DNA of 64,000 nucleotides, from positions 1 to 64,000 of the forward strand of contig JAEUSP010000011.1 in NCBI GenBank assembly GCA_016788565.1, in the 5' to 3' direction. A model generated the notes under the pieces. The model saw only the letters and a program-made list of their open reading frames with translations, was not told the origin of the DNA and ran no database searches. Every line of letters starts with the position of its first letter. Position 1 is the stretch's first letter. Shown one piece after another: positions 24,446 to 33,601 of the stretch. This DNA is from Chlorobiota bacterium (lineage in GTDB: Bacteria; Bacteroidota; Ignavibacteria; OLB7). The position numbers and the translations under genes are program-made.

Positions 24446-26320
24446 TTAACGCTTCCCGATGGTGAAGGTCACGAATGCAACCCCAGCACCGTCGGCACTT
24501 GGTTTTTTCCGCCCTTTCAGGGTAACGGCAAATTCGAATTTGTGGCCGTTGATTGTTGGCTTCACTTTTTTCTTGTCAACATCAACAATCAGGCTCCAGT
24601 TCACGCCATCCACTTTGGAAAGCCGCCCGCTAATGCCAAAGGCTTCGCACTCGGCGCAGGAAAGTTCGGCTTCATCAATGTCGCTGAAATCGGCCACACC
24701 AGAGCCTGTTTTCTGCTTGAAGACCAGCGGCGAGAACGTCTCGTTGAATCGGGTTGGTGTCAGCACAAAGGTGAAGTCGCCAATCCCTTCTTGTTCTGGG
24801 GCTGGGTATTCTTTGGTGACGGTTCCTGGCTTCACTGGTGCGTCAACGGCGGGATCGGTGCTGAGCAATGGGATCCATTTGCTGCGGTCGGCGGTTCCGC
24901 CTGGCTTCCAATAGACGATGGTTTTGATGTCGCGAACGGCATCGCCAATAATCAAATCGTTCGGAAGCTCGGCCGGCTTAAAGTTGGTGCCGGATTGATC
25001 GAAAACCTGGCGGCCATCAATGGTGACCACTGTCTGGTAATCGCCTGGCGGAATGTCGGTGCTTTTCCACTCGCTGGTTGGGTTGTACTTGCTTCCCACC
25101 ACAGCTTTGGTTCCACGGTAGCGTGCAGTTTTCAGTTCCGGGCGTTGCACAATCACCACGCGCTCATCAACAGCACTTTGCCCAACCGTGTTGCGCGCTT
25201 GTGCGGTGATGCTTTGGGCACCTTCTGGCAAGGAAGCGAACTCGGCCTCGTAGCGATTGTTCACCTTGTCAATCTCGGTCAAGGTGCCCAATGGGACATC
25301 GCGCGAGCCATCTTTGGGGCCTAGTTTTACGCGCAATCGCAGCGGCGCGCCGGTGTACCAGAAGATGGTGTCGCGGCCATACTCCCAGCTTGCAACGGGG
25401 TCTTGAGTGACAATCAACGGTTGTTTTACAAGGACGTTGAAGGAGTTCCCGGAGATATTCCCCCCCATCTTATCAGTTTTGCCAGGGGTCATAAGGTCAT
25501 CAATAAGCTGCAGCACACCTTCAAGGTTCACCGTAGCGTCCATCTGCCCTTTTTGCTTTACCAAGGCTTTACGGACGTTTTTCAATTGCTTCACTGTCAG
25601 CTTCACGGTGCCAATCCGCACGGTATCATTATCGCTGGGTCTGGGATTGGTGATGCCAACGATTTTGTTGGTTTTGGAGTACATACGCAGGCGATACCAC
25701 CCTTTGCCACGGTTCGGCTGGAAGCTGATGTTGAACACTTTCACCCGTTGTCCACGGGCAACTTCTTCCTGTGTGCGGACTTCGTTCAGGGTGAAATACG
25801 GGACATCACCGCTGGGGGCTGGCGCGCTTCCGCCGAACAGCGCACGCGGGTTGATGTAGCCGTCGTATTCGGTGCCCAAAGCCGCCTTAAAAATGACGGT
25901 GTTGGGGTCGCCCAACAGGTCGGCAGTGTCGGCCCCAAGTTCAGTTTCGGGCTTGTTTTCATCGGCGATATGGGAGACGATGTACTCAAGGATTGGGATG
26001 TCGTCCCCTTTCACCGGTTTGCCGTTGAACTCGAACGATGCCTTCGGATCACCCACCGAGACTTTGGCTTCGTAGTTACGAACATTTTTGGCGTTGTCGG
26101 GATCCAGAACGATTTGATCCTTTGGGTTCACAGTGATGCCACTGGCACCGCTGCCAGTTTGCAACTGCGAAAGAATCGTCTGCACGATCTGGATAGCTTC
26201 TTGCTGCTGCTTGCGAAGGTTCTCTTCGGCCTCATCGCGTTCGATGAAGATGATGAGAAGCTCAAGAATGACGGCAAGGTAGAGTACGAAATAGACCTTA
26301 CCAGCACCACCTTTGGACAT
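24446..26320 (-). CDS. single-span inner-membrane, large periplasmic protein (GldM/PorM-like architecture)
   Basis: A 624-residue protein with a short cytoplasmic start (MSKGGAGK), one transmembrane helix ('VYFVLYLAVILELLIIFI', about 9-26), a charged coiled-coil (ERDEAEENLRKQQQEAIQIV), then about 570 periplasmic residues of beta-rich domains. These include a segment like an Ig fold ('LRVKLGPKDGS...YEAEFASLPEGAQSITAQARNTVGQS') and a C-terminal CAEC pair. This layout is that of GldM/PorM, the PMF-coupled shaft of the type IX secretion/gliding motor. However, the N-terminal region lacks the usual 'QKMINLMYLV' signature and I cannot prove homology. No GldL-like two-helix protein is adjacent. It heads a four-gene minus-strand cluster with two outer-membrane proteins and a VWA-OmpA protein, and a PorW-like gene lies upstream on the same strand. 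Confidence 0.55.
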   Translation of the reverse strand: MSKGGAGKVYFVLYLAVILELLIIFIERDEAEENLRKQQQEAIQIVQTILSQLQTGSGASGITVNPKDQIVLDPDNAKNVRNYEAKVSVGDPKASFEFNGKPVKGDDIPILEYIVSHIADENKPETELGADTADLLGDPNTVIFKAALGTEYDGYINPRALFGGSAPAPSGDVPYFTLNEVRTQEEVARGQRVKVFNISFQPNRGKGWYRLRMYSKTNKIVGITNPRPSDNDTVRIGTVKLTVKQLKNVRKALVKQKGQMDATVNLEGVLQLIDDLMTPGKTDKMGGNISGNSFNVLVKQPLIVTQDPVASWEYGRDTIFWYTGAPLRLRVKLGPKDGSRDVPLGTLTEIDKVNNRYEAEFASLPEGAQSITAQARNTVGQSAVDERVVIVQRPELKTARYRGTKAVVGSKYNPTSEWKSTDIPPGDYQTVVTIDGRQVFDQSGTNFKPAELPNDLIIGDAVRDIKTIVYWKPGGTADRSKWIPLLSTDPAVDAPVKPGTVTKEYPAPEQEGIGDFTFVLTPTRFNETFSPLVFKQKTGSGVADFSDIDEAELSCAECEAFGISGRLSKVDGVNWSLIVDVDKKKVKPTINGHKFEFAVTLKGRKKPSADGAGVAFVTFTIGKR

Positions 26321-26878
26321 AGCGTATGGTTCCTTTGTGAGAGGAAGAAAAGTGAACGATCAGCGCTTACGTGCGTTGAGCAACGAGTAACGTTTTTTTA
26401 GGAAAGATGTAGATGCAGAGAGAGCGTGCGCTGTGACCCAAGATCATTCTTGTGGACACGGCCATGAGCCTTTGCGGCTGCCTACTGCACGGCATAAACG
26501 TGTTTGTGTACAACGTGTGAATGGGTGCAGTCGGTTCGGTTAGGACATAGGCTTGTGTACGAAGGAAAGAACGACCTCTGAACGCGCAACAACGGATGGC
26601 AAAGATAAAAAAGGCTGGCATTCCATCACCGCTTTGTGGCGGCAAGTGTTTGTGCTTCTATCACTTTTCTCCGTTGGATGCGGCGATAATACGTTGAGCG
26701 TACCTCACGAAACAAGAAAAATTTCTCTCTTGCGTGAATCTTCGCACGGTGGGGCGGGATTTTTACCGAACAATCCCGACCCTTTCGGGCCGGGATTGAT
26801 CAGCCATTTCAACCAATAGAGGCCAGTGCCTACTGCCTTTCATATCCATAACGAATCACCCCCCCGCCGCGTCACACA
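26321..26878. other. 558-base intergenic region with a GC-rich hairpin
   Basis: No convincing gene. It contains one hairpin, AATCCCGACC (26772-26781) against GGCCGGGATT (26788-26797), with one mismatch and a 6-base loop. There is also an A/T-rich stretch near 26605 with TATCTTTG on the minus strand (complement of 26600-26607), a possible -7 element for the GldM-like gene but without a TTG at the right spacing and with a 280-base leader. A TTG-started 88-codon frame (26553-26819) was considered and not accepted. Confidence 0.5.
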
Positions 26879-29263
26879 CTACACCACCCGAAGGTGAGAA
26901 AATTTTAGCATCAGCTGTTTTCGCCCCACCGAATCGAACCGAACGGTCAGTTTTGTGCGGTCGCCAGTGCCCACCACCAACTCCACTTTCCCCCGCCCAA
27001 ACTGCGGGTGAACCACCACGCTCCCCACACGAACCTCCTTCGGCATCTGCGAAAAATCATCGCTACCACCTAAGTCGTCGCTCCCCTGGTCGGGTGAAGT
27101 TTGGTCGTACTCATGGCGCGGCTGGGCCTTGCTAGCTTGTGCGGCCGGGCGCGGTTGCTGTGATTGTTGCTGTGGCGGCGGCTGCCGCGAAAAACTCCAT
27201 TCACCGCCACGCTCGGCCACCCTGCCCCCTCCGGTTTCCCTTCCGCCAGCTGGCCGCGACGGCGCGGTTGCGTTGAACTCCAACACCTCCGAACGAATCT
27301 CGTTCAAAAACCGCGAAGGGGTTGGGTAGCTTAACTCGCCAAACCGATATCGCCGCTCGCAGTTGGTCAGCACCAGATGCTCCTTTGCTCGCGTCACCGC
27401 CACGTAGAACAGCCGCCGCTCTTCTTCAAGCTCATCCTGGTTTTGCGCTGCGTTCCCGATTGGGAACAGCCCTTCTTCCATCCCCACCACCACCACCAAC
27501 CCGAACTCTAACCCCTTTGCCGAGTGGATGGTCATCAGCGTCACCCGCTCGGCAAGGGCATCGTAGCTGTCGGCATCGGACATCAGCGAGATGTCCTGCA
27601 GATATTGATCCAGCGTGGCTTCGGGGTTGTCGGCGGCGTACTCCGCCACGTGCGAGAGTATCCGCTGCACGTTGTCCCAGCGGGCAATGGCTTCCGGCGT
27701 TCCTTCGTCGCGGTAGCTTTGCAGCAAGCCGCTTTCGCTAAGCAGCATCCGCATGGATTCGGCAAGCGGAAGATCCGTTAAGGTGCGGCGGCGGGCATCA
27801 ACAAGCTCAACAAATTTGGAAAGGATGTTCCCCACACGTGGGGTCACATCGGGAACCTGTTTTGGGTTGCGGGCAACCTCCATCAGCGAAAGTTCTTTGG
27901 CCGCCGCAAAGCTGCGCAACCGCTTGATCGTCACTTCCCCCACCCCCCGCGCCGGTGTGTTCACCCCCCGCAGGAAGGCTTCGTCGTCGCGGTCGTTCAC
28001 CACAAGCCGCATGTACGCAAGCGCGTCCTTCACCTCCTTCCGTTTGTAGAATGCAACCCCGCCAACCAGCCCGTAGGGGATGTTCGCACGGCGGAGCGCG
28101 TCCTCGATGGAAAGCGATTGTGAGTTGGTTCGGTACAGCACCGCAACGTCGTTCAACGTCCGGCCACGCCGCGACTCACGCTGGATCAGTTTTGCTAGCT
28201 CCTCCCCTTCCTCGCGTTCATCACGCAGCGTCACCACCCGCAGTTTTTCGCCGATGTCGTTCTCGGTCCACAACGTTTTGCGGATTTGATTCCGGTTGTT
28301 TTTGATGACATCATCGGCAGCCGTCAGGATGTTTTTTGTGGAGCGGTAGTTCTGCTCCAACCGGAAAATTCGGTGGTTCGGATAGTCCCGCTCGAAATCC
28401 AGAATATTCCGAATATCGGCCCCACGGAAACGGTAGATTGACTGGGCATCATCCCCCACCACACAGATATTCCCGTGGCGCGCGGCAAGCAATTTCACCA
28501 CGGTGTATTGCGCCCGGTTGGTGTCCTGGTACTCATCAATCAGGATGTACCGGAACTGATCTTGATACCGCGCCAACGCATCGGGGTAGCGCTGGAACAG
28601 CTCAATCGTTTTCACCAACAGATCATCAAAATCCATGGCGTTGTTCCCCCGCAGCTTGGCCTCGTAGGTCTCATACACCGGCCCAACTTTCTGCTCGATG
28701 TAATCAAACGCATTGCGCAGATAGGCCTGGGGGCTAACAAGGGAATTTTTGGCGGAGGAGATGCGGGAAAGGAACATCTTGGGGGAGAAGTCCTGCGTGG
28801 AGATACCATGCTGGGCCATGGCCGCCCGCACCACCGAAACGGAGTCGTCGGTGTCGTAGATGGTGAAGCTGCTGGTGTAGTTCAGCCGCTCGGCCTCGCG
28901 GCGAAGGATGCGGCTGAAGATGGAGTGAAACGTCCCCATCCACAGCGGGCGGGCTTGCGACTCATCCACCAGCGTGCTAATCCGTTCCTTCATTTCGGCA
29001 GCGGCTTTGTTGGTGAAGGTGAGTGCCAAGATATTCCACGCCTTCACCCCTTGCGACAGCAGATAGGCCACGCGAAACGTGAGCACACGGGTTTTGCCGG
29101 AACCAGCCCCGGCAACAATCAGGCTGGGGCCATCCACCGTGGTGACGGCATCGCGTTGCACGTCGTTCAGCTGCTTCAAATAATCGCCGAAAGGAACGGA
29201 GGGCTTCCGTTCTTCCAGTGTGATGATGCGGGTTTCGTTCGGGTCAATGCGGCGAATAACCAA
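26879..29263 (-). CDS. uvrD: UvrD/PcrA-type superfamily 1 DNA helicase
   Basis: A 794-residue 3'-5' DNA helicase for repair and replication-fork processing. All SF1A motifs are present: Q motif/I (LNDVQRDAV, then VAGAGSGKT near 55), Ia (LTFTNKAA), II (LIDEYQDTN near 225), III (VVGDDAQSIYRFRGAD), IV (LEQNYRS), V (LMTIHSAKGLEF near 560) and VI (EEERRLFYVAVTRA). A disordered Ser/Gln/Pro stretch (about 665-735) precedes a C-terminal Tudor-like domain ('VVHPQFGRGKVELVVG'), as in PcrA. PcrA versus UvrD cannot be settled from sequence. It lies 80 bases downstream of pyrD on the same strand. Confidence 0.95.
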   Translation of the reverse strand: MVIRRIDPNETRIITLEERKPSVPFGDYLKQLNDVQRDAVTTVDGPSLIVAGAGSGKTRVLTFRVAYLLSQGVKAWNILALTFTNKAAAEMKERISTLVDESQARPLWMGTFHSIFSRILRREAERLNYTSSFTIYDTDDSVSVVRAAMAQHGISTQDFSPKMFLSRISSAKNSLVSPQAYLRNAFDYIEQKVGPVYETYEAKLRGNNAMDFDDLLVKTIELFQRYPDALARYQDQFRYILIDEYQDTNRAQYTVVKLLAARHGNICVVGDDAQSIYRFRGADIRNILDFERDYPNHRIFRLEQNYRSTKNILTAADDVIKNNRNQIRKTLWTENDIGEKLRVVTLRDEREEGEELAKLIQRESRRGRTLNDVAVLYRTNSQSLSIEDALRRANIPYGLVGGVAFYKRKEVKDALAYMRLVVNDRDDEAFLRGVNTPARGVGEVTIKRLRSFAAAKELSLMEVARNPKQVPDVTPRVGNILSKFVELVDARRRTLTDLPLAESMRMLLSESGLLQSYRDEGTPEAIARWDNVQRILSHVAEYAADNPEATLDQYLQDISLMSDADSYDALAERVTLMTIHSAKGLEFGLVVVVGMEEGLFPIGNAAQNQDELEEERRLFYVAVTRAKEHLVLTNCERRYRFGELSYPTPSRFLNEIRSEVLEFNATAPSRPAGGRETGGGRVAERGGEWSFSRQPPPQQQSQQPRPAAQASKAQPRHEYDQTSPDQGSDDLGGSDDFSQMPKEVRVGSVVVHPQFGRGKVELVVGTGDRTKLTVRFDSVGRKQLMLKFSHLRVV

Positions 29264-29343
29264 AGCAGGTAGGGATTAAGGGAATGTCGAATTTCAAATG
29301 TCGAATGGGGGGATTGAGAGAGGGGTGAGAAATATCTGGAATT

Positions 29344-30288
29344 TCAACTCCATCCGGCGGCAACAAGGCTTGGCTGCATGGTCACGTCCAGCGAGCCGAT
29401 AAGGTCCGTGAGATGGCGGAAGCCGTTCCGCTGCATGTACTCTTCAATCCCTTTTGGGATGGTGGTGGCGGCCATCGGGTCCACAAACAGGACGGTTCCA
29501 AGCTGCACCAGCGATGCCCCCACCACCAAGAATTTAATGGCATCCTCGGCGGTCATAATTCCGCCAATTCCGATGATCGGAATCTTCACGGCTTTGCGGA
29601 CTTCATACACTTTTGCCAGGGCCATCGGCAAAATTGCGGGGCCGCTGTAGCCGCCGGTGATGGTGGCAATTTTTGGGCGGCGCGTGCCAACGTCAATGTC
29701 CATTCCGATGAAGGTGTTCACGCAGCTGACGGCGTCGGCCCCTTCGGCCTCGCAAGCCCGCGCAAACTCACCGATAGAGGCCACGTTCGGGGTCAGCTTC
29801 ATGGATAGGAAACGGTCGGTCCGGCCCCGCAGCTCGCGGGTGATGTTCGCCACCGCTGGGCAGTTCGTGCCAAAACTCAGCCCGCCATCTTTCACGTTTG
29901 GGCAACTGACGTTGATTTCGTAGCCAGCAATCCCTTCATGCTCCTCGCATCGCTCCAGCACGTAGCAGTATTCCTCCACCGAGCTTGCGGCGATGTTGAC
30001 GATCACCGTGGCCTTGCGCTGGAGTAACGCCGGGAGTTTTTGATCCAGAAAAACATCCACCCCAACGTTTGCCAGGCCGATGGAGTTCAGCATCCCACCG
30101 CTGGAGGTTTCGGCGATTCGTTGCGGAGGGTTGCCGTCGCGCGGTTTGCGGCTGATGCTTTTGGTGACCACCCCACCAAGCTGCGAAACATCGAACAAAT
30201 CGGGGCATTCAAGCCCATATCCAAACGTTCCCGATGCCGTCAGCACAGGGTTCTTAAATCGGGCGTTGCGTATCTGAAGTTCTGTCAT
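29344..30288 (-). CDS. pyrD: dihydroorotate dehydrogenase B, catalytic subunit (NAD+-linked)
   Basis: A 314-residue FMN enzyme that oxidises dihydroorotate to orotate in pyrimidine synthesis. It has 'KNPVLTASGTFGYG' near residue 11, 'VTKSISRKPRDGNPPQRI' near 40, the catalytic base cysteine in 'INVSCPNVKDGG' near 128 (class 1 enzymes use Cys, class 2 use Ser), and FMN-phosphate motifs 'GGYSGPAILPMAL' and 'IGIGGIMTAEDAIKFL'. Cys plus the linked pyrK gene mark it as the PyrDB type that passes electrons through PyrK to NAD+. A 240-base tract of heptamer repeats separates it from pyrK, so expression as one mRNA is uncertain. Confidence 0.95.
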   Translation of the reverse strand: MTELQIRNARFKNPVLTASGTFGYGLECPDLFDVSQLGGVVTKSISRKPRDGNPPQRIAETSSGGMLNSIGLANVGVDVFLDQKLPALLQRKATVIVNIAASSVEEYCYVLERCEEHEGIAGYEINVSCPNVKDGGLSFGTNCPAVANITRELRGRTDRFLSMKLTPNVASIGEFARACEAEGADAVSCVNTFIGMDIDVGTRRPKIATITGGYSGPAILPMALAKVYEVRKAVKIPIIGIGGIMTAEDAIKFLVVGASLVQLGTVLFVDPMAATTIPKGIEEYMQRNGFRHLTDLIGSLDVTMQPSLVAAGWS

Positions 30289-30295
30289 GTTCGGG

Positions 30296-30528
30296 AATCG
30301 GGAATCGGTTGTCGGGGATCGGGAGTCGGGGATCGGGAGTCGGTTGTCGGGGATCGGTGGTCAGTTGTCCGTGGTCAGTTGTCCGTGGTCAGTGGTCGGT
30401 TGTCAGTTGTTAGGAATCAGACTTCTTGCCAATGACTAATGACTAATGACTTCTATCGGCAATCGGGAGTCGGGAGTCAGGATTCAGCCAACCACTGACA
30501 ACTGACAACTGACCACTGACAACTGACC
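30296..30528. repeat. heptamer tandem-repeat tract between pyrK and pyrD
   Basis: Almost the whole pyrK-pyrD spacer is 7-base units in tandem. They read TCGGGAA/TCGGGAG/TCGGTTG, then TCAGTTG/TCCGTGG/TCAGTGG, then (after a break at about 30413-30428) TGACTAA units, then TCGGGAG again. The last stretch, TGACAAC/TGACCAC (the complement of the GTTGTCA type), runs up to the pyrK stop at 30529. The unit register changes in blocks, typical of a decaying heptamer repeat. Confidence 0.85.
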
Positions 30529-31317
30529 TCAATGCACCGCCGGAATAGACTCCAGCCGGATGTGGTTATAATCGTAGTTAGGGCCGTGGGTGCAGACCAG
30601 TGTGTACTTGCGGTCGCCGGTTGCCATTTCCACCGGGCAGCCCTGGCAGATTCCGATTCCGCACGCCATCTGGCACTCCAACGATACCTCCAACGGAATC
30701 CCACGCAGTTGGCAAAAATCCCCCAAAGCCATCAGCATTTTGTTGGGGCCGCAGGCAAACACGCGAAGCCCGTCGGCTCCTTCCTCGGCAAGGAACTGCT
30801 GAAGCAACCCAACAACGTTCCCGTGGAAGTCAAGCGAGCCGTCGTCGGTGGCGTAGCGGGCGTTGTGAAGGCGGCCATCGTCGGCAATCATTGCGGCGGT
30901 GCGTGCGCCGTAGATGTTGGCCACCTGCTTCCCTTGCTTCAGCAGCCAATCGCCCAAGAACGGCATTGGCGCAATGCCAACTCCACCGGAAACCAGCACC
31001 GCACGGCGGAACTCACCTTCCAGATGAAATGGAGTTCCCAGCGGTCCCAGAATATCCAACGTCTCCCCCACCTTCGCTTCGGCAAACAGTGCCGAGCCTT
31101 TCCCGACAACGTTGTAGATAATCTCCAGCCGGTCGCCCATCACCCGATGAATGCTGTACGCGCGGCGCAAAAATGGATCGTAAAAACGGCTGGGACGGAT
31201 GTTCAGAAATTGCCCGGGAATTGCTTCGGCAGCAATGGCTTCGGACTGAAACTCAAGGATGTGGACGTTCTGCGCAACCTGCTGGGAACGTGTGATTGGG
31301 ACGTGCTGTTGGTACAT
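30529..31317 (-). CDS. pyrK: dihydroorotate dehydrogenase B, electron-transfer subunit
   Basis: A 262-residue ferredoxin-NAD reductase-type flavoprotein that carries electrons from PyrDB FMN to NAD+. The FAD-binding barrel has 'DPFLRRAYSIHRV' (RxYS motif) near residue 50, the NAD domain starts with 'VLVSGGVGIAPMPFL' near 108, and the [2Fe-2S] cluster is in 'CQMACGIGICQGCPVEM' plus 'LVCTHGP' near the C-terminus. I chose the start at 31317 (MYQQHVPITRSQQV); the frame is open 57 bases upstream. It lies just downstream of the porW-like gene (97 bases). The pyrD partner follows after the heptamer repeats. Confidence 0.93.
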   Translation of the reverse strand: MYQQHVPITRSQQVAQNVHILEFQSEAIAAEAIPGQFLNIRPSRFYDPFLRRAYSIHRVMGDRLEIIYNVVGKGSALFAEAKVGETLDILGPLGTPFHLEGEFRRAVLVSGGVGIAPMPFLGDWLLKQGKQVANIYGARTAAMIADDGRLHNARYATDDGSLDFHGNVVGLLQQFLAEEGADGLRVFACGPNKMLMALGDFCQLRGIPLEVSLECQMACGIGICQGCPVEMATGDRKYTLVCTHGPNYDYNHIRLESIPAVH

Positions 31318-31414
31318 GGCGTGGGCAAAACTACAAAAGGCCTCTGTCCCACCGAACAGAAGCCTTCGAGACAAATTGTCGAGCCGAACGAAGAAGCCGA
31401 AATCGCCCCTGATC

Positions 31415-33517
31415 CTACGGTTTTTTTATCGGTTTCCCGGCTGAGTCAAGCAGTGGCACGGCATCCATGGGGGCCCGCATGGTGGCGGGTAGCCGCGCCC
31501 GCGCATCGGGGGGGAGCGTGCCGTTTGGCGCAAGCCGCATCCCGCGTGGATTATTCGGGTCCACAAAGACAGGGCTGTTCGGGTCGTCGGTTGGGGCAAC
31601 GCTTTCGGCTGGCATGGTCATCGGCGAGGTTGCCCCTTGATCCAGCGGAATCAACCCGCCATCCGGCGGCGCGCTCCCTTCTTCTTCCGGCGTGCCTGTT
31701 GGGCGGCTCCGTTTCAGCAACGCGGTTTCCACCATCGGCTTCACGGCGATTGCTTGCTCGGTGCCGGGGTACAGCTCAATAATTTTGGAGTAGTACGCCA
31801 GCGCGCTATCCAGATTGAAGAGCTTGGTTTCGTAGATCAATCCAATGCCGTAGTAGGCCTGCGGCGCGTACTCCGATTTTGGGAACTCACGGATCACCCG
31901 CTCGAACTGCATCAACGCCTTCCCGTTATCCCCCACGTTCATGTTGCTCACGCCGGAAGTATAGACGTCGCGAGCGGTGTCCTGGCGGGAGTAGTCGGTG
32001 TAGCCAAGCCGGGCGCGGGCATCGGTTCCGTACTCGGTGGTGGCGTAGGCATCGGCCAGCACTTGCAGCAGCGAATCGCTGAAGGCGGTGCGCCCCTTGC
32101 TGCGGGCCACCATCGAGCGGGCGTACATTGCGCGGGCAGCTTCCACGCTCCCTTCCGGTGCCCACTCGCTCGATTTGTTGTAGAAATATTCGATGGAGTC
32201 CGGCTTGTTCAGCGCGGCAAACACACGGGCAAGGGTGTAGTAGGCATCGGCAGCAACGGCCCGTTCCGGTTCGCCGAAATTATCAACGGGGCGCATCATA
32301 AACTTCATCAGCTTATTCTTGCCTTCCACGTAATCGCCCAAGATTTGCGCGTAGCGTTGGGCGCGGCGTTGGAACGGAGCCTGGACCGACTGCACCCGCA
32401 CAAAATTCGTGTGCGCCTCCTTGTAATCCCCTGCGCGGAAGGCTCGCATTCCCCGTTCATACACCCCATACGTGGCAAAATTTTTCCCCTTTGCCAGCGA
32501 GTCAATCACTTTGATGGTGCTGTCGCTTAGCTCTTCGCCGCCGGGTTGGTCGGCGGCAAGGTTCAGCCGTTCAAGCTCCACCAACGCGAACCAGGGTTCG
32601 TAGTTATCCTCGTCTCTCAGTTCATCAAGCTGCTGTTTGGCTTGGTCGTGGCGGCCAAGCGTCCGCAGCGTCACGGCGCGTTGCAGCCCTGTTTGGAACT
32701 CGGTCAGAAGGTCGGGTGAGTAGTCATCCACTTTGTCGAACTCAATCAGTGCTTGCTCAAAATTGGCATTGCGGAAATGGAGTACTCCAATTTCGTACTG
32801 CCACCGCGCCAGTTCTTCTCCATCGGTGGAAAGGAGCATTGCGCGCTGGTAGGGCTTCAGTGCTTTCTGGAAGTCGCCGGTGCCAACGTACAAATCGGCG
32901 TTCAGCCGGAAGGCTTCCGACAGGACATCGGCGCGCTTGCGGCCCCAGGCAACGTCAATGCACTTGCTGATGGTTGGCTCGGCCGCTTCAAGATTCCCCT
33001 GCTGCATTTGGTTCATTGCCAGCAGCAAGTGCGCGTCGGGGTACCAGTAGCTTTGTGGGTAGTTGTTGATAAGCTCCTCGCACTTTTTCTGGGATAGATA
33101 CCAGTCGCGCTCGTAGAAATAGGTCTTGCCAATGTAGTAGATAGCATCCGGCACGTAATCGCTTTTCGCGCTACGCACCAGCAGCTTGCTCCCTTTCAGC
33201 AGAATGGAGTCCAGCTTGATTTTGTTGGCGCGGGTTTCCTCCGGGTTCATGGTGCGGCGGTCCAGGTGGTTGAACACCCGCAGCCCGGTTAGGGATTGGT
33301 CATCGTAGGGGATGACGTAGGAAGGCTCCGGCGTTTTTTGCTCACGGATGTACAGCAGCTCATCCTCCACCTCACCCATAATCCGCTCCATGTTGTAGAA
33401 CAGGTTGTAGTAGGTGGTGAAGTTGCGGAACGGCTGGCAGGCAGCAAGCACGCCACCAAGCCCCACGGCCAACCCCCAAAGCGACAATGCGCGAATTGAT
33501 TTCATCATTGATTTCAT
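31415..33517 (-). CDS. PorW/SprE-like type IX secretion lipoprotein with TPR repeats
   Basis: A 700-residue lipoprotein with lipobox 'GVLAAC' about residue 26. The segment directly after the Cys, 'RNFTTYYNLFYNMERIMGE', resembles the conserved post-lipobox sequence of PorW/SprE ('...N.YYN...'). Then come TPR-type helical pairs throughout ('PDAIYYIGKTYFYERDWYLSQKK', 'YEIGVLHFRNANFEQALIEF', 'YYGIGLIYETKLFNLDSALAYY') and a Pro-rich tail. In Bacteroidota PorW/SprE links the T9SS motor (PorLM) to the outer-membrane translocon. It lies between dnaG and pyrK. Several Mets crowd the start (33556, 33520, 33517, 33508, 33505); 33517 gives a standard lipoprotein leader. Confidence 0.75.
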   Translation of the reverse strand: MKSMMKSIRALSLWGLAVGLGGVLAACQPFRNFTTYYNLFYNMERIMGEVEDELLYIREQKTPEPSYVIPYDDQSLTGLRVFNHLDRRTMNPEETRANKIKLDSILLKGSKLLVRSAKSDYVPDAIYYIGKTYFYERDWYLSQKKCEELINNYPQSYWYPDAHLLLAMNQMQQGNLEAAEPTISKCIDVAWGRKRADVLSEAFRLNADLYVGTGDFQKALKPYQRAMLLSTDGEELARWQYEIGVLHFRNANFEQALIEFDKVDDYSPDLLTEFQTGLQRAVTLRTLGRHDQAKQQLDELRDEDNYEPWFALVELERLNLAADQPGGEELSDSTIKVIDSLAKGKNFATYGVYERGMRAFRAGDYKEAHTNFVRVQSVQAPFQRRAQRYAQILGDYVEGKNKLMKFMMRPVDNFGEPERAVAADAYYTLARVFAALNKPDSIEYFYNKSSEWAPEGSVEAARAMYARSMVARSKGRTAFSDSLLQVLADAYATTEYGTDARARLGYTDYSRQDTARDVYTSGVSNMNVGDNGKALMQFERVIREFPKSEYAPQAYYGIGLIYETKLFNLDSALAYYSKIIELYPGTEQAIAVKPMVETALLKRSRPTGTPEEEGSAPPDGGLIPLDQGATSPMTMPAESVAPTDDPNSPVFVDPNNPRGMRLAPNGTLPPDARARLPATMRAPMDAVPLLDSAGKPIKKP

Positions 33518-33601
33518 CATAAATGCCAAGTTATTCAACCAGATGGCCGCCGTCAAGTGAGTTTTCCTGACACTGCCACAAAATTTCCATGCTGCCCATG
33601 G

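Noticed and set aside
26553-26819. 88-codon frame in the intergenic region, with a hydrophobic stretch ending in Cys
   Set aside because: It starts with TTG, the lipobox is poor (FSVGC with Ser at -3), and its 3' end is occupied by the GC-rich hairpin at 26772-26797. No family resemblance.
30296-30528. Possible CRISPR array
   Set aside because: The units are 7 bases in direct tandem without unique spacers, so it is a simple heptamer repeat.
31326-31333. TAGTTTTG (minus strand), matching TAnnTTTG, as a promoter of pyrK
   Set aside because: It lies only 9 bases before the pyrK start codon, too close to give a usable leader, and no TTG lies at 17-23 bases upstream.
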